Counted from the first letter of the stretch, positions 1 through 5,454 are shown. The stretch: 6,474 bases of DNA from Longimicrobiales bacterium (GCA_028280205.1 JANQME010000304.1:1-6474), one strand, 5' to 3'. Translations and numbers: made by a program. The notes: generated by a model from the letters alone, not told the origin.

Positions 1-514
1 CGCTCCGCACCGGCACCCCACTCCACAGCACGCACGCGGCCGCCCCGGCGCCCCACGGCGATCCCCCGACTCGGTGCTCGAAGGACCGACGGCCGGTGCC
101 CGAGCACTGCAGCACGGTGGCGACGATCTCGACGCGGAGGTTTTGGAGCTCGCGAACGGTCAGCGTCCGCGGGTTGCGGACACCCTCGAGCGCGACCTGC
201 CAGCCGTCCGGATCCTCGACGACCGCGGCATCCGGGGGGTCGGCGTTGTTGCGCACGAAGATCCGGTCCGTCGGCACGATGATGCTCGAGCCGAATGCCT
301 CGCGCTTCGTCTCGAAGGTGACCGAGGAGTGACGGACGAGGTGCCGGGGGTCCTTGCCGGGTGGGAAGTCGGCTTCCTGGAGGGCGGCGAGATCTGCACG
401 GCCAGGGGCAAGACCGGACTCGGACAGGAGCGAGAGCCCGGCGCCGGCCGCGGCCATCCCGGTCAGGAAGGAGCGCCGGCTGGTGGGTTCCGCGTTGGAG
501 TGCGGACGGGTCAT
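1..514 (-). CDS. Tat-exported sulfite-oxidase-type molybdopterin oxidoreductase (N-terminal part; gene continues past the left edge)
   Basis: Reading leftward from the ATG at 514-512, the frame stays open for 171 codons to the window edge. Residues 12-17 read SRRSFL, a twin-arginine signal, followed by an Ala/Gly/Leu-rich core (about 18-31), so the enzyme should be exported folded with its cofactor. Residues 70-171 match the molybdopterin-binding domain of the sulfite oxidase family (Oxidored_molyb). The key motif is LQCSGTGRRSFEHRVGG at 135-151, whose Cys137 sits at the position of the molybdenum-ligating cysteine; SPWGAGA and WSGVPVR follow. In this family the enzymes oxidise sulfite or reduce S/N-oxides in the periplasm. 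An in-frame ATG two codons upstream (520-518) is an alternative start. The C-terminal dimerisation domain, if present, lies outside the window, so SoxC, SorA and other subfamilies cannot be separated. The gene is divergent from the methyltransferase at 649. Confidence 0.88.
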   Translation of the reverse strand, partial: MTRPHSNAEPTSRRSFLTGMAAAGAGLSLLSESGLAPGRADLAALQEADFPPGKDPRHLVRHSSVTFETKREAFGSSIIVPTDRIFVRNNADPPDAAVVEDPDGWQVALEGVRNPRTLTVRELQNLRVEIVATVLQCSGTGRRSFEHRVGGSPWGAGAAACVLWSGVPVRS

Positions 515-553
515 GGGCATTGGATGCAGGATGAGTCGGGTGTCCGAGGGGTG

Positions 554-562
554 TGGTATCCT
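554..562 (+). promoter_or_regulatory. Possible extended -10 element for the methyltransferase gene
   Basis: The sequence TGGTATCCT has the TG-N-TAnnnT form of an extended -10 and lies about 87 bp before the chosen start. No convincing -35 hexamer sits at the right distance, so this is a weak candidate in the 134-bp divergent gap. No sigma-54 TGGCAC element is present in this gap. Confidence 0.2.
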
Positions 563-633
563 CTCCTCTGCCCCCGCGCAACGCGATGCGTTCGATCGAG
601 GAGCTTCACGGCCCGATCGGCAACACCTGCCGC

Positions 634-640
634 AGAGGAA
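634..640 (+). promoter_or_regulatory. Ribosome binding site that fixes the methyltransferase start
   Basis: The purine run AGAGGAA lies about 8-9 nt before the ATG at 649. The frame is open further upstream to a GTG at 553, but that extension has no comparable site and no recognisable protein sequence, so the start at 649 is preferred. Confidence 0.6.
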
Positions 641-648
641 TCAGCCTC

Positions 649-1494
649 ATGTACGACTTCTTGAAATCCCACAGTACTCGTCCCTCGCCCCACAGCCTGT
701 ACACTGCCCGAGAGCTCTGGACCGACCCGCACGTCGCACAGCAGATGCTCGCGCTACATCTGGACCGCGACGGAGACGTGGCATCCAGAAGCCATCAGGC
801 CATCGATCGCATCGTCGTGTGGCTGGACCAACGTTTCGGCCTCTCCTCCGGCAAGCGCGTCCTGGACCTCGGATGCGGGCCGGGCCTGTACGCGAACCGG
901 ATGGCATACCTCGGCGCTCGGGTCACGGGGATCGACTTCTCCGAAGGCTCGATCGCCCACGCCCAGCGTACGGCTCCGAACGGATCCGTCAGGCCCCTCT
1001 ACGTCGTGGCGGACTATCTCGACCTCGAACTGGGCGAGAGCTTCGACCTGATCCTCCTCATCTACGGGGACCTGTGCGCCCTAAGCCCGACGCAGAGGGC
1101 TCGCCTCCTCCAGTCGATCCGGTCGTGGCTCGCGCCGGGCGGCCACTTCGCCTTCGACACCTTCAGCACCGCACTCTTCGACGAGGTCGAGGAGGAGGCG
1201 CGCTATACCTTCGAGCCCGACGGCGGCTTCTGGTCGCCACGCCCGCACTTCGACTTCTTGCGGCGCTTCAAGTACGAGGGATCCTTGTATCTCGATCGCC
1301 ACGCGATCGTCGAGGAGACGCACACGCGCGAGGTGTTCAACTGGATGCAGTGTTATGATGTCGATTCGCTGGAGCGGGAGCTCGGCGAGCTCGGCTGGGA
1401 GGTGACAGAGGCCCTGGGCTCGTTGGCCGGAGACCCGTACGAGGCTCACCGGCACGACTTCGCGGCGGTCGCGCGACCGAACGAGCGTGCATGA
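649..1494 (+). CDS. Class I SAM-dependent methyltransferase, 281 aa
   Basis: A small-molecule type methyltransferase of the Rossmann-fold class. Motif I is clear: VLDLGCGPG at residues 71-79 binds SAM. The acidic end of strand 2 follows (VTGIDFSEGSI, 92-102, with Asp96 placed to contact the ribose hydroxyls). FDLILLIYGDLCAL (132-145) is the motif IV region, and LLQSIRSWLAPGGHFAFD (153-170) is the post-motif 'LkPGG' strand. The C-terminal part (about 171-281) is a less conserved cap rich in aromatic and acidic residues, likely the substrate-recognition part. The N-terminus (MYDFLKSHSTRPSP, then LWTDPHVAQQML) resembles uncharacterised methyltransferases annotated only to family level; the substrate is unknown. 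The stop codon is 18 bp from that of the convergent activator gene. It has no obvious functional tie to the molybdoenzyme beyond sharing the intergenic region. Confidence 0.9.
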   Translation: MYDFLKSHSTRPSPHSLYTARELWTDPHVAQQMLALHLDRDGDVASRSHQAIDRIVVWLDQRFGLSSGKRVLDLGCGPGLYANRMAYLGARVTGIDFSEGSIAHAQRTAPNGSVRPLYVVADYLDLELGESFDLILLIYGDLCALSPTQRARLLQSIRSWLAPGGHFAFDTFSTALFDEVEEEARYTFEPDGGFWSPRPHFDFLRRFKYEGSLYLDRHAIVEETHTREVFNWMQCYDVDSLERELGELGWEVTEALGSLAGDPYEAHRHDFAAVARPNERA

Positions 1495-1515
1495 CCCGCG
1501 GGCCGCGGAAGGTCA
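1492..1515. terminator. Small dyad across the two convergent stop codons (weak candidate bidirectional terminator)
   Basis: The arms TGACC (1492-1496) and GGTCA (1511-1515) contain the stop codons of both flanking genes. Inside them CCGC/GCGG can pair around GGGCC. The stems are short, interrupted, and have no T-tract on either side, so intrinsic termination is doubtful. Confidence 0.2.
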
Positions 1516-3075
1516 GTTCGAGCTCCCCGCTCCGTCCTTCTTGAACGGGATCCCGAGCTTCTCCATTCGGTAGCGGAGTGTGCTCGCGTTGACTCCGAGG
1601 AGCTCAGCGGCTCCTCCGGGCCCGTGGATCTTGCCGCCGGTCATCCCGAGCACCCGGGCGATGTGCTGCGACACGACCTGGTCCAGGTCGAGCAGGGTCC
1701 GATCGTAGCAGGCGGCTGGACTGGAGGTGGGAGCTCCGGTCCGGCCCAGGTCGTCGAAGCGCAGCGGTCGATCGCGGTGCAGGATGGCCGCTCGCTCGAG
1801 TGCATTCTCGAGTTCGCGCACGTTGCCGGGCCAGTCGTACGACATCAGGGCCTCGATGGCTCCAGGGGCCAGTTCGGGGCGCGTGCGGAGCTTCAGGTCC
1901 TGTGCCTTCCGATCGAGGAAGTGATCCACGAAGGCCGGGATGTCGGCCCCGCGTTCGCGGAGCGGGGGGATGACGAGGGGGAAGACGTTCAGTCGAAACC
2001 ACAGGTCCTCACGGAATCGACCCTGCCGCACACTCTCCGCGAGATCCTGATGCGTGGCGGCGATCACCCGAACGTTCACCCGCACGCCCTCCGTCCCCCC
2101 CACGCGTTCGATCACCGAATCCTGGAGCACGCGCAGCAGTCGCACCTGGGCCTCCATCGGCATCTCACCGATCTCGTCCAGGAGGATCGTGCCCCCGTCA
2201 GCCCTTTCGAAGCGCCCCCGCCTCTTCGCGGTCGCTCCGGTGAAGGCCCCGCGTTCGTGTCCGAAGAGCTCGCTGTCCACCAGCGTGTCGGGAATGGCAC
2301 CGCAGTTCACCGGGACGAAAGGCCCGTCCCGGCGTGAGGAGCCCAGGTGAATCGCATGGGCGATCACCTCCTTGCCCGTGCCCGTCTCTCCCAGCAGCAG
2401 GACGGGGCTCTCGGTAGGCGCAACCTGCCGCACGTGGTGCATGACGTGCCGCAGCCCGAAGTCGGCACCCACGATCGTGTCACCGATGTGTCGCAGGAGC
2501 TGGCGGTTCAGGTAGCGGTTGTCGTCCGCGAGACGGTTCTTGAGCCGAACCACCTCCGCGTGCTCCATGGTGTTGGACATGGCCACGAAGCAGGGCTCCT
2601 TCAAGGTGGCGTAGAGCCGAGCGTGCTCCGGGGTGAACCGGTCATCGCCCTCCGCGAGCAGCGCGAGGGCTCCGACGACCCGGTCCTCCACGATGAGCCG
2701 CAGGATCATGGCCGATGAGAACGGCTCCCCCAACGCCTCCTCCAGACAGCGGGTCACGGGCTCTTCGCGCGGGCGGTTCATGATCAGGACCGGCGGGAGC
2801 GCCCCACCCCGTCCGGCCTCCGCTAGACCGTCCATGGCGACTCGGGCTTCGTCCGTGTACGCCACCAGGCGATCCATGCGCACCCCGCCGTCCGCGTCGG
2901 CGCGCGCCACGAGCCGCATCGCGCCGAGCTCGGGCTCGTTGCGCTGCAGATAGAGGACGTCTGCCGGAAGGTGCTCAGCCAGGTACCCGAAGCACGCATG
3001 CAGACCTTCTTCGATCCGGAGGCTGCCCGTCAGCCTCAACGTGGCCTCCCGGAAGAACTCGTTCTCGTCGATCAT
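1513..3075 (-). CDS. Sigma-54-dependent transcriptional activator with GAF-like sensor domain and Fis-type HTH, 520 aa
   Basis: A bacterial enhancer-binding protein that uses ATP to remodel sigma-54 RNA polymerase. From the ATG at 3075, residues about 10-170 look like a GAF-type sensor; there is no receiver domain, so control is probably by ligand or redox rather than a histidine kinase. The AAA+ core has Walker A GETGTGKE (229-236), the sigma-54 contact loop GAFTGA (276-281), Walker B TILLDE (296-301), sensor I RVIAATHQDL (336-345), the arginine-finger region REDLWFRL (355-362) and sensor II WPGNVREL (415-422). The C-terminus (about 465-510, GAAELLGVNASTLRYRMEKLG) is the Fis-type DNA-binding helix-turn-helix. 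All catalytic motifs are intact. The frame extends upstream to a GTG at 3168, but the extra 31 residues look unlike the family and the GGAAGG at 3086-3081 supports 3075. The divergent operon begins with a sigma-54 promoter, which makes that operon the likely target. The gene is monocistronic as far as visible. Confidence 0.95.
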   Translation of the reverse strand: MIDENEFFREATLRLTGSLRIEEGLHACFGYLAEHLPADVLYLQRNEPELGAMRLVARADADGGVRMDRLVAYTDEARVAMDGLAEAGRGGALPPVLIMNRPREEPVTRCLEEALGEPFSSAMILRLIVEDRVVGALALLAEGDDRFTPEHARLYATLKEPCFVAMSNTMEHAEVVRLKNRLADDNRYLNRQLLRHIGDTIVGADFGLRHVMHHVRQVAPTESPVLLLGETGTGKEVIAHAIHLGSSRRDGPFVPVNCGAIPDTLVDSELFGHERGAFTGATAKRRGRFERADGGTILLDEIGEMPMEAQVRLLRVLQDSVIERVGGTEGVRVNVRVIAATHQDLAESVRQGRFREDLWFRLNVFPLVIPPLRERGADIPAFVDHFLDRKAQDLKLRTRPELAPGAIEALMSYDWPGNVRELENALERAAILHRDRPLRFDDLGRTGAPTSSPAACYDRTLLDLDQVVSQHIARVLGMTGGKIHGPGGAAELLGVNASTLRYRMEKLGIPFKKDGAGSSN

Positions 3076-3080
3076 CGGGA

Positions 3081-3086
3081 CCTTCC
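3081..3086 (-). promoter_or_regulatory. Ribosome binding site that fixes the activator start
   Basis: On the minus strand GGAAGG lies 5 nt before the ATG at 3075. This supports a 520-aa protein over the longer version beginning at the GTG at 3168. Confidence 0.6.
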
Positions 3087-3231
3087 CGGGGCCAGGCAGT
3101 CGACCCGACCTGGATCGCTCGTGCGCAGTCGCGTACTGGACGCCCTCGCGATCTCGAAACCTCTTCACCGTTCAACCGATCCTCTGTCGGGTCATGCCCG
3201 AGACCGGTGGAGGCAGAAGCCTCACGGTCAC

Positions 3232-3272
3232 GTCGCGAATATCCGCAATCCCGGTCGCGGCCGACCGCGTTC
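3232..3272 (+). promoter_or_regulatory. Probable upstream activator site, copy 1
   Basis: This block begins with GTCGCGAAT and contains the imperfect palindrome CGCGG-CCGA-CCGCG (3256-3269). GTCGCG occurs twice, 22 bp apart (3232 and 3254), about two helical turns. A CCG-N6-CGG dyad lies at 3243-3254. The block recurs upstream of the gene at 4674 with the same 91-bp offset to the -24/-12 element. The location, roughly 70-100 bp upstream of a sigma-54 promoter, is normal for enhancer sites bound by activators such as the neighbouring gene product. Binding itself is inferred. Confidence 0.65.
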
Positions 3273-3285
3273 GACGGGTCTTCCG

Positions 3286-3303
3286 ATCTCGTACACCCTT
3301 GCA
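3286..3303 (+). promoter_or_regulatory. Second conserved block between activator site and sigma-54 promoter, copy 1
   Basis: ATCTCGTA followed by a CCnTTGCA-like stretch is conserved at the identical offset in copy 2 (4543-4560), 15 of 18 bases matching. Its role is unknown; a second activator site or a bending-protein site is possible. It does not match the usual IHF consensus well. Confidence 0.4.
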
Positions 3304-3315
3304 GGGAATGGCCTT

Positions 3316-3344
3316 ATCCTACTGGCACGCCCCTCGCCTCTCAA
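3316..3344 (-). promoter_or_regulatory. Probable sigma-70-type promoter for the activator gene, overlapping the sigma-54 promoter
   Basis: On the minus strand TTGAGA (3344-3339) and TAGGAT (3321-3316) are separated by exactly 17 bp. That matches TTGACA at 5 of 6 and TATAAT at 4 of 6 positions. Transcription would start near 3309 and give a leader of about 230 nt before the activator ATG. The whole element covers the plus-strand sigma-54 promoter at 3323-3337. In the second control region the equivalent positions have a poor -10 (CACGCG), consistent with this promoter being needed only next to the activator gene. Confidence 0.4.
3323..3337 (+). promoter_or_regulatory. Sigma-54 (-24/-12) promoter of the small-protein/SRPBCC operon
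   Basis: TGGCACGCCCCTCGC matches the sigma-54 consensus TGGCACG-N4-TTGC at every fixed position except one (TC instead of TT). The GG and GC dinucleotides have the required 12-bp offset. Transcription should start near 3348, giving a leader of about 45 nt. The same 15 bp recur exactly at 4580-4594. Confidence 0.85.
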
Positions 3345-3394
3345 GGCGGACGACTGCGTTCGCCGACGTAGTGACTCCGCGGAGACCAGCGACG

Positions 3395-3706
3395 ATGTCC
3401 AGAGACGAGGTCGAGCACCTCGAGACCATCCACCTGCGCCTCGCTCGCATGGGGACCGACGAGCTGGCCGAGCTGATCAGGGACGTGCTCCGGGCCGGCG
3501 AGGAGGAAGGCGTCCGCGTCTTCCATCACACTCGGATCGGGACCGATCTGCTCGTCGTCGTTCATCCGCGCGCAGAGGCCAGCGACTTCGTCGCCGCGAG
3601 CGAGCTGGGGCTCCGCCTCGTCTCTCTGCTCCGAGACCACGGTATCGTGGACCACTCGGTGTGGCGGCCCGTGGTCGGGAACGGTCCTGATCGCGGTCGC
3701 CGATGA
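3395..3706 (+). CDS. Small protein of unknown function, 103 aa, first gene of the sigma-54 operon
   Basis: I do not recognise this family. The ATG at 3395 follows GGAG at 3381-3384 and lies about 45 nt downstream of the predicted sigma-54 transcription start. An in-frame GTG at 3371 is less likely. The protein has an acidic, helical N-terminal half (about 3-38, with repeated Glu/Leu/Arg), a likely beta pair (VRVFHHTRIGTDLLVVVHP, 40-58), and a second helix (about 64-82, SELGLRLVSLLRDHG). It ends in a basic tail (DRGRR). There is no signal peptide, membrane segment, cysteine or obvious metal motif, so it is probably a small cytosolic alpha/beta protein. The stop is 25 bp before the next gene, so the two are probably co-transcribed. 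Evidence that it is real is the promoter, the ribosome binding site and coding-like composition, not homology. Confidence 0.72.
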   Translation: MSRDEVEHLETIHLRLARMGTDELAELIRDVLRAGEEEGVRVFHHTRIGTDLLVVVHPRAEASDFVAASELGLRLVSLLRDHGIVDHSVWRPVVGNGPDRGRR

Positions 3707-3731
3707 GCGTCTTCCGGGACTCGGGAATCTC

Positions 3732-4436
3732 GTGGTGAGCGGACCGGATACCGGGAGGGATCGATCCCACACCTCCCGTCCCCCGGGAGTCGGCATCCTG
3801 CCGGCCCTCGGCGCCGCATGCCTCATCTTGTGGCACCTGCTGGCAACACCGTTCATCGGGAAGCGGAGACTGCGGTGGGGAACAGCGGGGACCGAAGCCA
3901 CCGATCCGCTTCACGGGGACGATCTCGTGGCGGAGCCGAAGTGGTCCCACACGCTCGGCTGCTCCATCGAAGCGCCCCCGGGGCGGGTGTGGCCCTGGAT
4001 CGCCCAGATCGGGCAGCGTCGCGCAGGGTTCTACACCTATCAAACCCTCGAGAACCTGGTCGGCTGCAGGATCACCAACACGACCAAGATCCTTCCCGAG
4101 TTCCAGTACCCGTCCGTAGGAGACCACGTCTTCCTGCATCCGACGGCGCCCCCACTTCGCGTGGAGATCGTCGACCCGCCGCATGCGCTCGTGCTCGTCG
4201 GGTCACCGGCCACGACCGGCGAGGAGGGACCATGGGGCAAGTCGACCTGGCAGTTCGTCGTCCGCCAGGGAGCCGACCGTGCCAGTCGGCTGCTGATTCG
4301 AGGTCGCTACGACCACGCGCTGGACTGCAGGAGCCGGCTCACGTTCGGACGCTTCACGATCGAGCCGGTCTCCTTCGTGATGAGTCGGAGGATGATGCGC
4401 GAGATCAAGCGGTTGGCGGAGGACTCGTCGCGGTAG
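3732..4436 (+). CDS. Membrane-anchored SRPBCC-like (START/polyketide-cyclase fold) protein, 234 aa
   Basis: Residues 19-42 (VGILPALGAACLILWHLLAT) form one hydrophobic segment that probably anchors the protein in the inner membrane. The remainder resembles uncharacterised SRPBCC-superfamily proteins: RWGTAGTEATDPLHGDDLV (48-66), then a domain opening SIEAPPGRVWPWIAQIGQ (78-95). Next come the aromatic helix region GFYTYQTLENLVGC (99-112), LPEFQYPSVGDHVFL (121-135) and the strand EIVDPPHALVLVG (145-157). Such folds bind hydrophobic ligands in a deep cavity; no catalytic residue can be named, so a ligand-binding or carrier role is as likely as an enzymatic one. The start is GTG at 3732 (or the adjacent GTG at 3735) with GGGA about 5 nt upstream. 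The small gene before it ends 25 bp upstream and they should share the sigma-54 promoter at 3323. The basic C-terminus (SRRMMREIKRLAEDSSR) looks amphipathic. Confidence 0.82.
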   Translation: MVSGPDTGRDRSHTSRPPGVGILPALGAACLILWHLLATPFIGKRRLRWGTAGTEATDPLHGDDLVAEPKWSHTLGCSIEAPPGRVWPWIAQIGQRRAGFYTYQTLENLVGCRITNTTKILPEFQYPSVGDHVFLHPTAPPLRVEIVDPPHALVLVGSPATTGEEGPWGKSTWQFVVRQGADRASRLLIRGRYDHALDCRSRLTFGRFTIEPVSFVMSRRMMREIKRLAEDSSR

Positions 4437-4462
4437 GAGCCCGTCCGTCGGTCGCGGCACAG

Positions 4463-4477
4463 GCCGTCGTGAACGGC
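4463..4477 (+). terminator. Short hairpin after the SRPBCC gene (weak terminator candidate)
   Basis: GCCGT and ACGGC can form a 5-bp stem with a 5-nt loop 26 bp after the stop codon. There is no T-tract and the stem is short, so it is only a candidate. Confidence 0.2.
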
Positions 4478-4488
4478 GCCGCCCCCAT

Positions 4489-4529
4489 GTCGCGAATGGC
4501 CGTGATTTCGGTCGCGGCCGGCCGCGTTC
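4489..4529 (+). promoter_or_regulatory. Probable upstream activator site, copy 2
   Basis: This matches copy 1 without gaps: GTCGCGAAT, a CCG-N6-CGG dyad, then GGTCGCGGCCG. Here CGCGGCCGGCCGCG (4513-4526) is a perfect 14-bp palindrome, whereas copy 1 has one central change. The left edge lies 91 bp before the -24 element, exactly as in copy 1. A further GGTCGCGGC occurs upstream at 4450-4458 and may be an extra half-site. Confidence 0.65.
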
Positions 4530-4542
4530 CTCAGGGTCGGGA

Positions 4543-4560
4543 ATCTCGTAACCCTTTGCA
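4543..4560 (+). promoter_or_regulatory. Second conserved block between activator site and sigma-54 promoter, copy 2
   Basis: ATCTCGTAACCCTTTGCA lies at the same offset as 3286-3303. CTTTG (4554-4558) and CAAAG (4564-4568) form a perfect 5-bp dyad here. Copy 1 has a different small dyad nearby (CCCT-TGC-AGGG, 3296-3306). Function unknown. Confidence 0.4.
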
Positions 4561-4579
4561 TTCCAAAGCGTTCGCGTGC

Positions 4580-4594
4580 TGGCACGCCCCTCGC
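4580..4594 (+). promoter_or_regulatory. Sigma-54 (-24/-12) promoter of the exported beta-barrel gene
   Basis: TGGCACGCCCCTCGC is identical to the element at 3323-3337, with correct -24/-12 spacing. Transcription should start near 4605, about 70 nt before the ATG at 4674. Confidence 0.85.
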
Positions 4595-4673
4595 CCGACA
4601 ACAGACCACGGAACTCGTGACGAGTGCCGCAGTCGGCGGAGAACCACGAGAACGAGACGGAGAAGACACACCC

Positions 4674-5453
4674 ATGTCCAGCTTACGATCAGGAACACCG
4701 AACTCGAGGGCGTCCCTGAGACGGCTCTTCCACCTGAGCCTGCTCTACGGGCTGATCCATGTCGCCCTGCCCGACGCCGGAGCCGGTCAGACCGCAACGT
4801 CCAGCACGGGTGGCGAGCCCAGGGGCTACGGCTTCTTCCAGGGAGGCGTCCTGGGCCTGGACCTCGATGGCCTGAACGCCCGTCTGAGCGCGGTCGGCCT
4901 TCCCGGACTCGACGGAACCGTTCCCACGTGGGGCGGCGCCGGGTACGGGATCGTGGGCCGTTTCCACTTCGGCGGCGTCGGGCACGGAGGTCTGGACCCC
5001 GCGGAGACGAGCGGATCGACGCGGGTCGGCCTCACAGGCGGCTACGGCCTCGCGCGCGTGAAGTACGAGGCTCTTTCCAGAGGGGGACTCACCCTCCTCC
5101 CCGCCCTGGGGATGGGGGCCGGCGGCCTGAGCCTCCGGATCACCGACCTCGACGCCCCGACCTTCGATGACGTTCTCGACGACCCGGCCCGGAGCTCCAC
5201 GCTCTCCACCGGGCTGATGTTCCTCCTGGACGTCGGCGTCGCGCTCGACTATCGGCTCGCGCTGCGCGAGTCCGACGGCGGGTCGGCGTGGGGCCTCGCC
5301 TTAGGAGTCGAGGGCGGCTACCTCCTCAGCCCGGGAGGGACGTCCTGGACGCTGGACGGCATCAACGGGGTCGCGGGCGGCCCCGACCTGGGGATCGAGG
5401 GCTTCTACCTCTGGATCTCGATCGGCGGGTGGGGACGCGGCGCCGCGGACTGA
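4674..5453 (+). CDS. Exported glycine-rich protein, probable outer-membrane beta-barrel, 259 aa
   Basis: A signal peptide is visible: basic n-region (SRASLRR, 11-17), hydrophobic core LFHLSLLYGLIHVAL (18-32) and a small-residue cleavage region PDAGAGQ (33-39). The ATG at 4674 with GGAGA at 4659-4663 is therefore preferred over an in-frame GTG at 4617. The mature part is rich in Gly, with alternating hydrophobic/polar stretches ending at aromatic residues, such as GAGYGIVGRFHFGGVG (88-103), RVGLTGGYGLARVKYEAL (117-134), LMFLLDVGVALDYRLALR (181-198), WGLALGVEGGYLL (206-218) and LGIEGFYLWISIGGWG (239-254). This pattern fits amphipathic strands of a small outer-membrane barrel (porin-like or OmpA-like in fold, family not identified). 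The C-terminus does not end in Phe, so insertion by the usual terminal signal is less certain. Its own sigma-54 promoter, twin to that of the upstream operon, suggests co-regulation with the SRPBCC gene. Confidence 0.8.
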   Translation: MSSLRSGTPNSRASLRRLFHLSLLYGLIHVALPDAGAGQTATSSTGGEPRGYGFFQGGVLGLDLDGLNARLSAVGLPGLDGTVPTWGGAGYGIVGRFHFGGVGHGGLDPAETSGSTRVGLTGGYGLARVKYEALSRGGLTLLPALGMGAGGLSLRITDLDAPTFDDVLDDPARSSTLSTGLMFLLDVGVALDYRLALRESDGGSAWGLALGVEGGYLLSPGGTSWTLDGINGVAGGPDLGIEGFYLWISIGGWGRGAAD

Positions 5454-5454
5454 T

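Noticed and set aside
354..1358. A 334-codon plus-strand open frame over the molybdoenzyme start and the methyltransferase
   Set aside because: It is Arg/Pro-rich shadow sequence, while the other frames give an unambiguous Tat signal and SAM-binding motif.
1624..2337. A 237-codon plus-strand open frame opposite the activator gene
   Set aside because: The activator frame carries all AAA+ motifs across this stretch; the opposite frame is its complement shadow.
3076..3168. A 31-residue N-terminal extension of the activator from a GTG at 3168
   Set aside because: The extension is Arg/Gly/Pro-rich and unlike sensor domains, and a good ribosome binding site precedes the internal ATG at 3075.
3721..3733. 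TCGGGAATCTCGT occurs both here, at the SRPBCC start, and at 4537-4549 in the second control region
   Set aside because: A single 13-nt match in a 6.5-kb GC-rich window is expected by chance about as often as not. The flanks align poorly and no TGGCAC lies at the matching downstream position.
3831..3845. TGGCAC followed by TGGCA inside the SRPBCC gene, resembling a third sigma-54 promoter
   Set aside because: The -24 GG and -12 GC are 11 bp apart instead of 12, it lies in the coding sequence for the membrane segment, and no upstream block like 3232-3272 precedes it.
3232..4594. The two related control regions as a mobile-element or recent segmental duplication
   Set aside because: Only the functional blocks are similar, the variable parts are not, and there are no terminal repeats, transposase or target-site duplications.
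3818..5170. A 450-codon plus-strand open frame crossing the SRPBCC gene, the second control region and the barrel gene
   Set aside because: Its translation is Arg/Pro/Gly-rich without domains, it crosses a regulatory region, and it overlaps two better-supported genes in other frames. It is a GC-bias artefact.
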